DNA of 64,000 nt from Urinicoccus timonensis (GCF_900232945.1 NZ_OCTU01000002.1:186001-250000); one strand, 5' to 3'. Positions 44,595 through 53,356 are shown, counted from the stretch's first letter. Notes: a model not told the origin generated them from the letters alone. Program-made: numbers and translations.

Positions 44595-45477
44595 AGACTT
44601 CCTCCTTTAGGGCTTGGGCCAAGTCTTGGGCCAGTTGGACTCCGTCTTCCAGGGGGCCTTCCAGGTCTTTTTGGCAAAAGACGCTGCCGTCTTCATTGCC
44701 AAAGCAGGCCCTTAGGTAGACCCTTTGGTCGTCAATCCGGCTGGAGATTCCCATGGGGCTTTGGCAACCCCCGTTGAGGGTCTTTTGGAAGGCCCTTTGA
44801 ATTTGGTAACGGAGGGTGGTTTTTTCATGGGCCAGGGGTTTCAAGAGGTCTTGGATTTCCCTGTCGTCTTCCCGGACTTGCAGGGCCAGGATCCCCTGGC
44901 AGGGGGCGGGAATCAAGTCATCTTCTGAAAAGATGTGTTGGACCCGGTCCTGGTAGCCTGCCCGGATCAGGCCGGCATAGGCTAGGACCACTCCGTCTAA
45001 ATTTTCGCTTTGGATTTTCCCCATGCGGGTTTCAATATTTCCCCGGATGGGAACGGTTTGGCAGTTGGGGTAGAGTTTTTTTAATTGCAGGGCCCGACGG
45101 AGGCTCCCGGTGCCGATTTTATAGGCACCGTCTTTTTTCAGAGGCTTGTTGTCCTTGGTAATTAAAACGTCCCGGGGGTCCTCCCCCTTAGGAGGGTCCA
45201 CAAAACAAAGTCCGGGGGTGACTTCCCCGGGCATGTCCTTCATGGAGTGGATGGCCAGGTCAATTTTTCCGTCGAGGAGGGCTTGTTCAATTTCCTTGAC
45301 AAAGACCCCCTTGCTGCCTACATCCTTGATGGCCTTGTGTAAAATTTCATCTCCCTTGGTGGAGATTTTGACAATTTCTATGGTTAAATCGGGGTAGTGG
45401 TCCTTAAGCATCTTGGCTACTAGCTGGGTCTGAACCACTGCTAGGTTGCTCTTCCGGGTCCCTAATCTGATCTTCAT
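44587..45477 (-). CDS. hemC: Porphobilinogen deaminase (hydroxymethylbilane synthase)
   Basis: A 296-residue enzyme that polymerises four porphobilinogens. It shows RLGTRKSNLAVVQTQLVAKM, HSMKDMPGEVTPGL and GTGSLRRALQLKKLYPN. The cofactor-binding Cys is in LNGGCQSPMGISS (about 240). The start (GGAGGAAAAGA-ATG) lies 74 nt inside the 3' end of the upstream gene; the overlap is longer than usual but the ribosome binding site supports it. Confidence 0.95.
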   Translation of the reverse strand: MKIRLGTRKSNLAVVQTQLVAKMLKDHYPDLTIEIVKISTKGDEILHKAIKDVGSKGVFVKEIEQALLDGKIDLAIHSMKDMPGEVTPGLCFVDPPKGEDPRDVLITKDNKPLKKDGAYKIGTGSLRRALQLKKLYPNCQTVPIRGNIETRMGKIQSENLDGVVLAYAGLIRAGYQDRVQHIFSEDDLIPAPCQGILALQVREDDREIQDLLKPLAHEKTTLRYQIQRAFQKTLNGGCQSPMGISSRIDDQRVYLRACFGNEDGSVFCQKDLEGPLEDGVQLAQDLAQALKEEVYD

Positions 45478-46072
45478 TCTTTTCCTCCAAATATTTTTTC
45501 ACAGCGTCTTTATCTTTTTTATACAGGTCTTTTATAATTTGGCTCCGGTCCTGGGGATCTAAGTCTTTTAACTGGTTCCGGACCTGGGTTAAAAGGTCCA
45601 ACTTTTCCAGGTCATAGCCTTCCAGGAAGTCTTGGACTTCTTGGCCAATGAGCTTGGTCAGGGTGGGGCTGAGGCCATCGGATGAAATGGTTCCATGGAT
45701 GGGGCCTCTTTGGACAATCTTTTCCATAATAAAGGAAGAATCCCCCCTCTTGTCACAGCGGACATAGAGGATTTTTTTGGTCTTGGCATAGTCTTCCATG
45801 GCCTGGTTTAAGTCCGGGTCACTGGTGGCAATAACCAAGAGGTCGTAGCCCATAAAGACAAAGTCCTCTTTTAGGTATTGGCCCTTTAGGTGGAGCCGGT
45901 GGGGGTAGAGTCTCACCAGGTCTACCAGGTCTTGGGAAAAATCTTCGGCTAGGACATAGATTTCGAATTCTCCCCTTAAGAGGGACTTGATCTTACGGCT
46001 GGCAACTTGGCCCCCTCCCAGGACCAAGACTTTTTTATCAGTGGAATCAATGGAAATGGGGTAGTATTTCAT
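45404..46072 (-). CDS. Precorrin-2 dehydrogenase / sirohydrochlorin ferrochelatase (CysG N-terminal/Met8 type)
   Basis: A 222-residue NAD-dependent protein with the Rossmann start KVLVLGGGQVASRKIKSLL and the family segment LLVIATSDPDLNQAM. GDSSFIMEKIVQRGPIHGTI and STDGLSPTL-like SSDGLSPTLTKLIG follow. It oxidises precorrin-2 to sirohydrochlorin and may insert iron. The C-terminal 30 residues are low-complexity and acidic, and overlap hemC. It overlaps hemA by 4 nt. Confidence 0.9.
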   Translation of the reverse strand: MKYYPISIDSTDKKVLVLGGGQVASRKIKSLLRGEFEIYVLAEDFSQDLVDLVRLYPHRLHLKGQYLKEDFVFMGYDLLVIATSDPDLNQAMEDYAKTKKILYVRCDKRGDSSFIMEKIVQRGPIHGTISSDGLSPTLTKLIGQEVQDFLEGYDLEKLDLLTQVRNQLKDLDPQDRSQIIKDLYKKDKDAVKKYLEEKNEDQIRDPEEQPSSGSDPASSQDA

Positions 46073-47298
46073 GCTCCAAAAACCTCCTTTAATACGGATA
46101 TGGTAATTTCTTTTCGGTCGCTTTCATCCATCTGCCGGACAGACAAGAGGGGCTCCCGGACCACCTTTTTCAAGGAAGATCGGACAATTTTTTCCACCTT
46201 GAGCTGCTCATTGTGGGTCAGGTCTGTTTTACGGAAGATATAGCGAAGGGTATCATCGGCAATTTCATCACAGCGTTGGTTTAAAGACTTCATAATGGGG
46301 TCCACCTTGGTCTCGGAAATCCAATGCTTGAGCTCTTGGATGACCTGGTCGATTTCTGGCTTGTAGCCATCCAGGATTCGTTTGTTTTCCTCCAGGTTGT
46401 GTTGGCCAATTTCTTGGAGGGAGTCAATGTCATACAAGGTGACATCCTCCAATTGAGCCACAGCTGGGTCCACATCCCGGGGCAGGGACAGGTCCATAAT
46501 GGCCAGGGGCTTGGTCCGCCGCAAGAGGTCCCGGGAATTGATAATGGTGTGGGGGCTGGAGGTGGCTGTAATAAGAATGTCCACATCTACCAGGCCCTTG
46601 AGACGGTCCTCAAAGGGGAGGATTTCCAATTCATGGTATTTTTGCTGCATCTTAATGGAGTTTTCATAGGTCCGGTTGCAAGCCACCACCTCGGCTCCCC
46701 GTTCAATGAGGTAGCCCAGGGCCAGAGATCCCATTTCTCCCAGGCCGATGATCATACAGCGGGATAGGGAGAGGTCGAAAAGTTCCTCCATCTTCTTGAC
46801 CCCGATATAGGCAATGGACACGGGCCGGTCGGAGACAGTGGATTCGGTCTTGACCCTCTTGGCAAAGGTAATGGCCTCCCGGAAGATCTTGTTTAGGATT
46901 TTTTGGGAACTGTTTAGGTCCATGGCCGTGGTATGGGCGTCGACGACTTGACCTAGGATTTGGTCCTCGCCAATGATCATGGAGTCCAGGCCAATGGCCA
47001 CATAAAACAAGTGGTGGAGGGCCTGGTCTCCTATCTTGACAATGAGGTCCTTGTCCTTTAAATCCAGTTGAAAGTAGTCTCTTAAGTAGTCGGCTACCCT
47101 TTGGACATCCTGGTCTGGCTGGTTGGACAAAAAGTAAATTTCTGACCGGTTGCAGGTAGATAGGATGACCAATTCCAGGATGGACTCGTCGAGTAGGGAG
47201 TCCGTAACCTCGATAATGTCTGTTTCCTTAAAGTGGACTTTTTCCCGGATTTCAATGGGGGCAACATGGTGGTTAATACCAACGACACAAAATTTCAT
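46069..47298 (-). CDS. hemA: Glutamyl-tRNA reductase
   Basis: A 409-residue NADPH-dependent enzyme that starts tetrapyrrole synthesis from Glu-tRNA. It shows VVGINHHVAPIEIREKV, the catalytic Cys in VILSTCNRSEIYF (about 50) and GEDQILGQV. The Rossmann region is MIIGLGEMGSLALGYLIERG, and a C-terminal dimerisation helix follows. It is the first gene of the minus-strand operon hemA-sirC-like-hemC-cobA/hemD-hemB-hemL. GAAGGAGAG precedes the ATG. Confidence 0.96.
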   Translation of the reverse strand: MKFCVVGINHHVAPIEIREKVHFKETDIIEVTDSLLDESILELVILSTCNRSEIYFLSNQPDQDVQRVADYLRDYFQLDLKDKDLIVKIGDQALHHLFYVAIGLDSMIIGEDQILGQVVDAHTTAMDLNSSQKILNKIFREAITFAKRVKTESTVSDRPVSIAYIGVKKMEELFDLSLSRCMIIGLGEMGSLALGYLIERGAEVVACNRTYENSIKMQQKYHELEILPFEDRLKGLVDVDILITATSSPHTIINSRDLLRRTKPLAIMDLSLPRDVDPAVAQLEDVTLYDIDSLQEIGQHNLEENKRILDGYKPEIDQVIQELKHWISETKVDPIMKSLNQRCDEIADDTLRYIFRKTDLTHNEQLKVEKIVRSSLKKVVREPLLSVRQMDESDRKEITISVLKEVFGA

Positions 47299-47341
47299 AC
47301 TATAAACTCTCCTTCAATTTTTGCCTAGTTTATTCTTTTTT

Positions 47342-47370
47342 ATTATATATCAAACAGGGGGAGAATTAAA
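47342..47370 (-). promoter_or_regulatory. Promoter of the hem operon
   Basis: Minus strand: TTTAAT (47365-47370), 17-bp spacer, TATAAT (47342-47347). The region upstream (47385-47410) has an AT-rich ATGAAAATGATTTAGAT stretch weakly like a Fur box; this is not secure. Confidence 0.65.
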
Positions 47371-47493
47371 GGCATGGAGGGAATCAAATGAAAATGATTT
47401 AGATTTATATTTTTAAGGGGCGGAAATGGGAAAAAGCCTGAGCTGACAGGAGGAGAGGGGAGAATTTTTAAAAAGAAAAGGAAAAATTTTCCA

Positions 47494-47520
47494 TAAAAAA
47501 AGCACCCCGGAGGGTGCTTT
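47494..47520 (-). terminator. Rho-independent terminator of ald
   Basis: Minus strand: stem AAGCACCC/GGGTGCTT with loop TCCG, followed by seven T. Confidence 0.9.
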
Positions 47521-47525
47521 AAGAT

Positions 47526-48641
47526 TTAAACTAGGTCGTCTACATTTTTATAGTCCAAGCCAAGGTCGTCGGCAATTCCCTTGTTGGTAACATAGCCGGC
47601 TACGGTGTTCAGACCATTTCTGAGACCTTCAGATTCCCTGATGGCTTCCTTCCAACCCTTCTTGGCCAGAAGCAAAGCATACTTGGTGGTGGAGTTGGAA
47701 AGGGCAGCGGTGGAAGTCACGGCCACGGCACCGGGGATATTGGCTACGGCATAGTGGATGACATCGTGTTTGACGAAAACAGGGTCGTGGTGGGTGGTGG
47801 GGTGGTTTTCAGTTAATTCAGTAGACCCCCCTTGGTCAATGGCCACATCCACAATGACAGATCCTGCTTCCATTTCTTTGACCATGTCTTCGGTAATGAG
47901 CTTGGGAGCCTTACGACCGGGAATCAAGATGGTGGAGATAACCATGTCAGCGTGTTTTACACACTTTTCAATATTGTAGGGGTTGGAGAAGAGGGTTTCA
48001 ATCTTGTCGCCAAAGATGTTGAAAAGTTCTCCCAGGCGTTCAATGTTGACATCCAAAACAGTAACCCGGGCCCCCATACCTACGGCAATCCGGGTGGCAG
48101 CTGTTCCTACAGTACCACCACCAACGACAACAACATGGGCTGGTTGGACACCAGGAACCCCTTGGAGGACGATGCCCTTGCCGCCATTGGGTTTGGTTAA
48201 GAAGTGGGCTCCTTCTTGGACAGCCATCCGGCCAGCTACTTCACTCATGGGTTTTAAGAGGGGAAGTTTGTGGTCTTCTTCCACAGTTTCAAAGGCAACA
48301 GCTGTAACCTTGTTTTCTACCAAGGCCTTGGTTAATTCAGGGTTGGCAGCCAAGTGGAGGTAGGTGTAGAGAATCAGCCCTTCACGGAAATATTTATATT
48401 CAGAAGCCAAGGGTTCCTTGACCTTGTAAATAAAGTCGGATTTTTCCCAAACATCCTTGGCTTGGTCCAGGATTTGGGCTCCAGCGTCTTCATAGGTATC
48501 GTCGGTAAAACCAGATTCAACCCCGGCCCCCTTTTCTACATAGACAGTATGTCCAGCTTGCACCAATTGGTAAACAGCCGCTGGAGTACAGGCCACACGA
48601 CTTTCTTGTTCTTTAATTTCCTTGGGTACACCAATAATCAT
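47526..48641 (-). CDS. ald: Alanine dehydrogenase
   Basis: A 371-residue NAD-dependent enzyme interconverting L-alanine and pyruvate plus ammonia. It shows MIIGVPKEIKEQESRVACTP, the catalytic His in ILYTYLHLAANPELTKAL, and the NAD-binding HVVVVGGGTVGTAATRIAVG. It is single-gene, with a clear promoter (TTTACA-17-TAAAAT) and terminator. A fermentative anaerobe could use it for alanine catabolism or ammonia assimilation. Confidence 0.97.
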   Translation of the reverse strand: MIIGVPKEIKEQESRVACTPAAVYQLVQAGHTVYVEKGAGVESGFTDDTYEDAGAQILDQAKDVWEKSDFIYKVKEPLASEYKYFREGLILYTYLHLAANPELTKALVENKVTAVAFETVEEDHKLPLLKPMSEVAGRMAVQEGAHFLTKPNGGKGIVLQGVPGVQPAHVVVVGGGTVGTAATRIAVGMGARVTVLDVNIERLGELFNIFGDKIETLFSNPYNIEKCVKHADMVISTILIPGRKAPKLITEDMVKEMEAGSVIVDVAIDQGGSTELTENHPTTHHDPVFVKHDVIHYAVANIPGAVAVTSTAALSNSTTKYALLLAKKGWKEAIRESEGLRNGLNTVAGYVTNKGIADDLGLDYKNVDDLV

Positions 48642-48689
48642 AGACTCACTCTCCTTTTTTTCTAATAAATAACTAAAACGAATAGGTTT

Positions 48690-48718
48690 ATTTTATCATT
48701 TTTTAGGGCCCTTGTAAA
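48690..48718 (-). promoter_or_regulatory. Promoter of ald
   Basis: Minus strand: TTTACA (48713-48718), 17-bp spacer, TAAAAT (48690-48695). Confidence 0.82.
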
Positions 48719-48838
48719 TTAGCAGGGAGCCCAGGGAAAAACTTCCAGGCCCGGAGGGTCAATTTAGGGAAAATTATCTGTAAATCAAGGCCTTTCCTTA
48801 GACAATGATATAAAAATGTAATATTTCTCAAAAAATCC

Positions 48839-48849
48839 TATGGTATAAT
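48839..48849 (+). promoter_or_regulatory. Extended -10 promoter of the second SLH gene
   Basis: TATGGTATAAT with TATAAT at 48844-48849; the -35 is poor. The ribosome binding site AAGGAGGGG lies before ATG 48888. Confidence 0.7.
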
Positions 48850-48887
48850 AGACATATCGAAAGAACCTTTAAGGAGGGGAAATATTT

Positions 48888-50810
48888 ATGAACAAAAATC
48901 GAAAATTTGTTAAGAGAAGCTTAGCTTTAGCCTTGTCCGCTGCTGTTTTAGCACCGGCAACCTTTATCCAAGCGGCTCAATTTAAAGATGTTCCAGCCAA
49001 CCACTGGGCCTATTCTTACATTGATGCCATGAGTAGCCGGGGAGTAATTGCTGGTTATTCTGACCACACCTACAAACCTGCAAGAGAAGTTCAATTCCTA
49101 GAAGTCATGCGGTTAATTGAAGGAGTTATCAATCTTTCTTCTACAGAAACCAACAATGCCAAGGCCCAATACGGGGAAGTGGTCCGTCAAATGAACGTAC
49201 CATCCTGGGCCCAACAATCCATTTGCGTGGCCCTTTACCGGGGAGTATTGGATGTAGAAACCCTAAACCAAGCCAAGAAAAACGGCATGGTATCCTACAA
49301 TCCAACAGCCATTCCAGACCGGTCCAGCGTAGCCGTTTACTATGCTCGCGCCCTACAATTAAAGAAAAAATCAGACATTTCCAACTTGAAACAATCCGAC
49401 TTGGCTTCCATCAACCAAGATGTGAAAGAATACCTGTCCGCCCTAGTGGATGCAGGAGTCTTTGATGCCTATGGAGCCAATGGTAAGTTTGAAGGAAAAC
49501 GTGGCATTCGCCGGGATGAAATGGCCCGGATCACCCACGATGCCTACAAGTACAATGAAAAAGCAAGCCAAGAAAAGACCTTCGAAGGAAAGGTCACCCT
49601 GGTAAGCTCTGGTATTGGCAACAAGCAATTTGTTGTAGAAAAAGGCAATGAAAAATTAGCTGTTAACTACAATGAATCCACCAGCTTTAGTCTAAATGGA
49701 AAGACTGCCAAGGCAGAAGACCTGAAAGAAGGTCAAGAAGTCAAGGTCACCTATAAAGAAGTCGACACCAACCTCCAACAAACTGGTCGCCTGGCCAGCA
49801 AGGTAGAATTAAAGAAGACAGAAAGCTCTATCTATGGACGCTTTATCCGTTTGGACCGAGACAAGATTACCCTGGACTATACAGAAAATCAAAACACCTT
49901 TGACTTGATTAACGGACAATTAGTGTCCCAAGGACGGAAAGACTTTACCCTACCGAGAAATGTAAAAGTAACTTCTTACGGCTTAAACTACGACTTAAAT
50001 AAGGTCCAAGTCAACGACATTGTAGAATTAAAATCCATCAATGGAGAATTAAAAGAAGTCAAGATTTATTCTCCTAACGGCTACCTTGAAGGGATTGTTG
50101 AAAAGGTAGAGGATTCCAAGACAACCTCTGCCAAGAAGGAAATTACCTTGAAGCTCAACAATGGGGAAAAAGAAACCTATTATGTAACCGACACTTACTT
50201 CAGCCTACCAAGAGTGGGAGACAGGGTTCGTTACAATGTCTACTACAAGCTTATTAACAAGGTTTCCATGGGTCAAAGTGGCCAACACATGGGAAGGGTT
50301 TATGACATCACCTATTCGGCATCTAGAAATGGATCTAGTCTTTTCCTAGACACCAGTGATGGACAAAGGACTGAATACCGCATTAAAGACACAGTAAAAC
50401 TAAACAAAGACAATAGCTTTGTTTCATCCAGTCTGAGCCTGACAGACCTAGCAAACTTAAGGAATAAATATGTCCTAATCAATGTAAAAGAAGGTTACGT
50501 GGATGAAATAACTGAAATTACAGGGGTTAGTAACTTCTTTAGAGGCAGAGTGCGGATTCTAAGTGCAGAGTCAGATAGGAATGGTTTGGTTCGTTATGAG
50601 GCAGAACGTCTGGACAGAAACTATGTCTATAGGGAAACCATGACCTTCCAATTGGAAAAAAGCGCATGGGATTTAATTCGCGGCCAAGTTTATGAAATTG
50701 AAACCTTTGTCGATGCTAGTGGAAATCCAGTTGGAAAGACCATCAAATATAGACCTGAAGACACATCCCGTAGAGATTGGTATTCCCAACAAGCTCGTGA
50801 ATTAAAATAA
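48888..50810 (+). CDS. SLH-domain cell-surface protein
   Basis: A 640-residue secreted protein. It has a signal peptide (about 1-31, ending FIQAAQ). Three SLH repeats follow at about 31-235: FKDVPANHWAYSYIDAMSSR, then VPSWAQQSICVALYRGVLDV, then VKEYLSALVDAGVFDAYG with IRRDEMARITHDA. The remaining ~400 residues are beta-rich and repetitive in style (several FEGKVTLV/GIVEKVEDS/YGRFIRLDRDKITL-like strands), like wall-anchored surface proteins. It is anchored non-covalently through the SLH domains. It is monocistronic, with its own promoter and terminator. Its function beyond surface display is unknown. Confidence 0.88.
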   Translation: MNKNRKFVKRSLALALSAAVLAPATFIQAAQFKDVPANHWAYSYIDAMSSRGVIAGYSDHTYKPAREVQFLEVMRLIEGVINLSSTETNNAKAQYGEVVRQMNVPSWAQQSICVALYRGVLDVETLNQAKKNGMVSYNPTAIPDRSSVAVYYARALQLKKKSDISNLKQSDLASINQDVKEYLSALVDAGVFDAYGANGKFEGKRGIRRDEMARITHDAYKYNEKASQEKTFEGKVTLVSSGIGNKQFVVEKGNEKLAVNYNESTSFSLNGKTAKAEDLKEGQEVKVTYKEVDTNLQQTGRLASKVELKKTESSIYGRFIRLDRDKITLDYTENQNTFDLINGQLVSQGRKDFTLPRNVKVTSYGLNYDLNKVQVNDIVELKSINGELKEVKIYSPNGYLEGIVEKVEDSKTTSAKKEITLKLNNGEKETYYVTDTYFSLPRVGDRVRYNVYYKLINKVSMGQSGQHMGRVYDITYSASRNGSSLFLDTSDGQRTEYRIKDTVKLNKDNSFVSSSLSLTDLANLRNKYVLINVKEGYVDEITEITGVSNFFRGRVRILSAESDRNGLVRYEAERLDRNYVYRETMTFQLEKSAWDLIRGQVYEIETFVDASGNPVGKTIKYRPEDTSRRDWYSQQARELK

Positions 50811-50834
50811 AAGTATAAACAATTCAAATAAAAA

Positions 50835-50865
50835 GAATCGGATCTAGGTCCGGTTCTTTTTTATT
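50835..50865 (+). terminator. Rho-independent terminator of the second SLH gene
   Basis: Stem GAATCGGA/TCCGGTTC with a 6-nt loop and six T. Confidence 0.87.
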
Positions 50866-51078
50866 TGAAAAAAAGTAAAAAACTTTTTATAGAAAGTAAG
50901 GGGAGAAAGTAAAAAAGAATTTTAAATAAGAATACCTTGCAAATAAATTTTAAAATATTACAAGGATAAAAAGAAAATAAAATCTTCAAAACAAAGAAAA
51001 GCATTGGAAAATAGGCATTATTAAAAAATAAGAAAAAAGAGCAAATAATATGAAAAAGAGCACATATGATTAATTAAC

Positions 51079-51097
51079 GATAATAAAAATGATTATT
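51079..51097. promoter_or_regulatory. Fur/Zur-like operator
   Basis: The 19 bp starting GATAATAAAAATG agree with the classical Fur box at 15 of 19 positions by my count. It overlaps the -35 of the zinc operon. Given the genes, the regulator is probably Zur. Confidence 0.65.
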
Positions 51098-51124
51098 GAC
51101 ATCATTTAAATCCGATGTTAAGAT
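51096..51124 (+). promoter_or_regulatory. Promoter of the zinc uptake operon
   Basis: TTGACA (51096-51101), 17-bp spacer, TAAGAT (51119-51124). Confidence 0.85.
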
Positions 51125-51129
51125 AGATG

Positions 51130-51275
51130 TGTAAAAAATATTGCCTCGGCGGCGGCCTGGAAAGAGCCCTAAGGGCTACAAGATTTGTAGCTTGAGATTG
51201 CTTTACATAAAAGGCAACTCCTCTTCATAGTTTTCCAGGGTTGGACCAGGATCCGCCGGGGTCAGAAATAGGAGG
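51130..51275 (+). promoter_or_regulatory. Structured 5' leader RNA of the zinc operon, class unknown
   Basis: The ~150-nt leader can fold into an outer 9-bp helix (CCTCGGCGG 51144-51152 with CCGCCGGGG 51253-51261). Inside it is a second helix (CCTGGAAA 51156-51163 with TTTCCAGG 51232-51239). That encloses hairpins AGCCC/GGGCT (51165-51177), ACAA/TTGT (51178-51188) and a GAG.TTGC/GCAACTC arm (about 51193-51221). It does not match a riboswitch class I recognise. The ribosome binding site AGGAGG follows. Confidence 0.5.
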
Positions 51276-51280
51276 AAGAA

Positions 51281-51943
51281 ATGAAAAAAACAAAATTACT
51301 TTTACTTGTGGGGGTTTTATCCTGTTCCATGTTCTTATTTGCCTGTGGGCAAAAAGACAATGCAGGAAACAATGCTGCCCCAGCAAACAATGCGGCTGTC
51401 AATGCTGAAAATAATAAGGAAGAAGCCGGAGCGGAAGTCCAAGACGACAAGGTATCCTTGGCTGATTGGGAAGGGGAATGGAATAACATGGGTGGCTACT
51501 TGGAACGCCCTGAAGTCCAACCTGCCTACGAAGAATTGGCTAAAAAGGAAAATGTGGATGTTGCCAAGGCAAAAGCAGACTACCTTGCCAAGAGACAATG
51601 TGACTTTGACGGTTTAAAGATTGAAGGAGACAAGATCACCTACCTATCTACTTTCCCTGAAGACAAGGGACAAGCAAAAGGGGAAGGAACTTACAAGTTT
51701 GTTGAGTCAAAAGAAGTTCCCCATGGAAATGCTACTTTGGAATGGGATATTTTTGAAGCAGAAGGAGATGCTCCTTACAAGTATTTACTCATGATGCCTG
51801 TCCATGGTGAAGAAGCTCTAACCCACTTCCACATGCGCTATGGTAATGACAAGGATGAATTATTGGCCAAAGAAGGTTGGTTCCCAACTTTTGTCAAACC
51901 ATCTTCAACCAATGATCAAATTATTGGAGAAATTGCAGAATAA
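51281..51943 (+). CDS. ZinT/AdcA-C-type zinc-binding lipoprotein
   Basis: A 220-residue lipoprotein. It has a signal peptide with lipobox FLFACG (Cys22) and then a low-complexity Asn/Ala linker (23-55). A ZinT (YodA) domain follows: SLADWEGEWNNMGGYLERPE and, near the C-terminus, the HFHMRYGN metal-site segment. ZinT domains bind zinc and pass it to ZnuA; in AdcA they are fused to it, here separate. It is first in the operon after a Fur/Zur-like box and structured leader. Confidence 0.9.
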   Translation: MKKTKLLLLVGVLSCSMFLFACGQKDNAGNNAAPANNAAVNAENNKEEAGAEVQDDKVSLADWEGEWNNMGGYLERPEVQPAYEELAKKENVDVAKAKADYLAKRQCDFDGLKIEGDKITYLSTFPEDKGQAKGEGTYKFVESKEVPHGNATLEWDIFEAEGDAPYKYLLMMPVHGEEALTHFHMRYGNDKDELLAKEGWFPTFVKPSSTNDQIIGEIAE

Positions 51944-52039
51944 AGAATTCTAAAATACCTTCAATAGAATAAGAAATAAAGATGAAAACAAGTGGGACAG
52001 GGCAACCTGTCCTTTCTTGTGTCAAGAAAGGAGGATCTT

Positions 52040-53356
52040 TTGCGAAAAAAAGGAAGATATCTTGTGGTCCTTTTGGCCCTGGCCTATCTGACGGCTTGTG
52101 GGGGAGGAGAGAAAAAAAGCAATAAACCCCTGGTTTATACGTCCTTTTTCCCCATCCAAGACATGACCAAGATGATTGCTGGAGATACAGTGGATGTGGA
52201 ATCTTTTATGCCAGTGGACAAGGAACCCCACCTTTGGGAGCCCTCTCCCAAGGACATGAAAAAATTGGCTAAGGCGGACCTCTTGGTGGTCAATGGGGCC
52301 AATATGGAACCTTGGTTGGACCAGGTCAAGGAAAACTTGCCCAAGCTGGACATTTTAAAATTGTCCGACAGTGTGGACTTGATTTCCTACAAGGGAGCAG
52401 CTGCTGTTGGGGACTTTCAATACATGACTGAATTGGACCTGGATAAGCAGAAGCATGAAATTGAATTTGGCCATACCCATGAAAATGTTATGCGGGTTTG
52501 TTTTTTCAAACAGGATGGGTCAAAAATTGAAGACCTGGTTAAAAAAGGGAAAAAATATATGGAGGCCAAGGGGAAATTGGTGCCCCAAAATTCTACCATT
52601 GAGGTGGAAGAGGGCAAGGTTTACGGTCTTGAAATGGGCCATGAGTCTGGACAAATCTACTACAAGGTGCCCCAGGAGGGGAAGTGGGTTTTTATCAGTG
52701 ACCGGATTTCAGAAGACCTCTTGCCTTACTACCTCCAAGATTCTGATGGAGAGCTTTTAAAGGACAAGGGGAAGCAAAAAGACTTGTTGGAAGGGTCTTC
52801 TTCAGGCCTGGACAAGATTACCTATGACCCCCATTCCTGGTTGTCTGTAGTCAATGGGAAAAAGTATTTTAATGCCATCCAGGATAAGCTTATTGAAAAG
52901 TATCCAGAAAATGCCCGGCTCTATAAGAAAAACAAGCTCAAGTGCGTGGACAAGTTGACGGACCTGGATGCCCAATATAATGAAAAATTCAAGGCCCTAG
53001 ACAGGCGGGAATTTTTAGTGGTCCACTATGCCTATGCCTATATGGCCCGGGACTTTAACTTGATCCAATACCCCCTCCAAGGTCTAACCAGTTTGGAATC
53101 GCCATCTTTAAAGACTATCCGAAAGGCTGTAGACTTTGCCCGAGACCGGAAGATTGACACGGTCTTCTATGAATATGGCAAGCCTCCCAAGGAGGCCCAG
53201 GCTCTGGCCGAAGAAATTGGCGGCAAGGTGGCGCCCTTGGCTTCTATGGAGTTTGTCACGGCGGACCAAAAGAAGAACAAGCAGGGCTATTTGGACCTGA
53301 TGGAAATGAACATTCAAAACCTATATGAATCTCTAGAAAAAGGAGGTGGCCAGTGA
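52040..53356 (+). CDS. znuA: Zinc ABC transporter substrate-binding lipoprotein (ZnuA/AdcA family) with an internal extra region
   Basis: A 438-residue cluster A-I metal-binding lipoprotein with lipobox LTACG. Metal-ligand segments are KEPHLWEPSPKDM, DPHSWLSVVNG (about 263) and VVHYAYAYMARDF, plus a C-terminal YEYGKPPKEAQ. Between the first lobe and DPHSW, where zinc-binding ZnuA has a short His-rich loop, lies an insertion of about 140 residues that includes EFGHTHENV and VYGLEMGHESGQIYY; I do not recognise this part. TTG 52040 is chosen because AAAGGAGG precedes it and the signal peptide then starts normally. It overlaps znuC by 4 nt. Confidence 0.88.
   Translation: MRKKGRYLVVLLALAYLTACGGGEKKSNKPLVYTSFFPIQDMTKMIAGDTVDVESFMPVDKEPHLWEPSPKDMKKLAKADLLVVNGANMEPWLDQVKENLPKLDILKLSDSVDLISYKGAAAVGDFQYMTELDLDKQKHEIEFGHTHENVMRVCFFKQDGSKIEDLVKKGKKYMEAKGKLVPQNSTIEVEEGKVYGLEMGHESGQIYYKVPQEGKWVFISDRISEDLLPYYLQDSDGELLKDKGKQKDLLEGSSSGLDKITYDPHSWLSVVNGKKYFNAIQDKLIEKYPENARLYKKNKLKCVDKLTDLDAQYNEKFKALDRREFLVVHYAYAYMARDFNLIQYPLQGLTSLESPSLKTIRKAVDFARDRKIDTVFYEYGKPPKEAQALAEEIGGKVAPLASMEFVTADQKKNKQGYLDLMEMNIQNLYESLEKGGGQ

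Noticed and set aside
47385..47410. Fur box upstream of hemA
   Set aside because: The match is weak and one-sided and could be chance in AT-rich sequence.
51130..51275. T-box or cobalamin riboswitch for the zinc operon leader
   Set aside because: The T-box AGGGTGGNACC motif and the cobalamin GCCACTG box are not present; only a loose AGGGTTGGACC resemblance.
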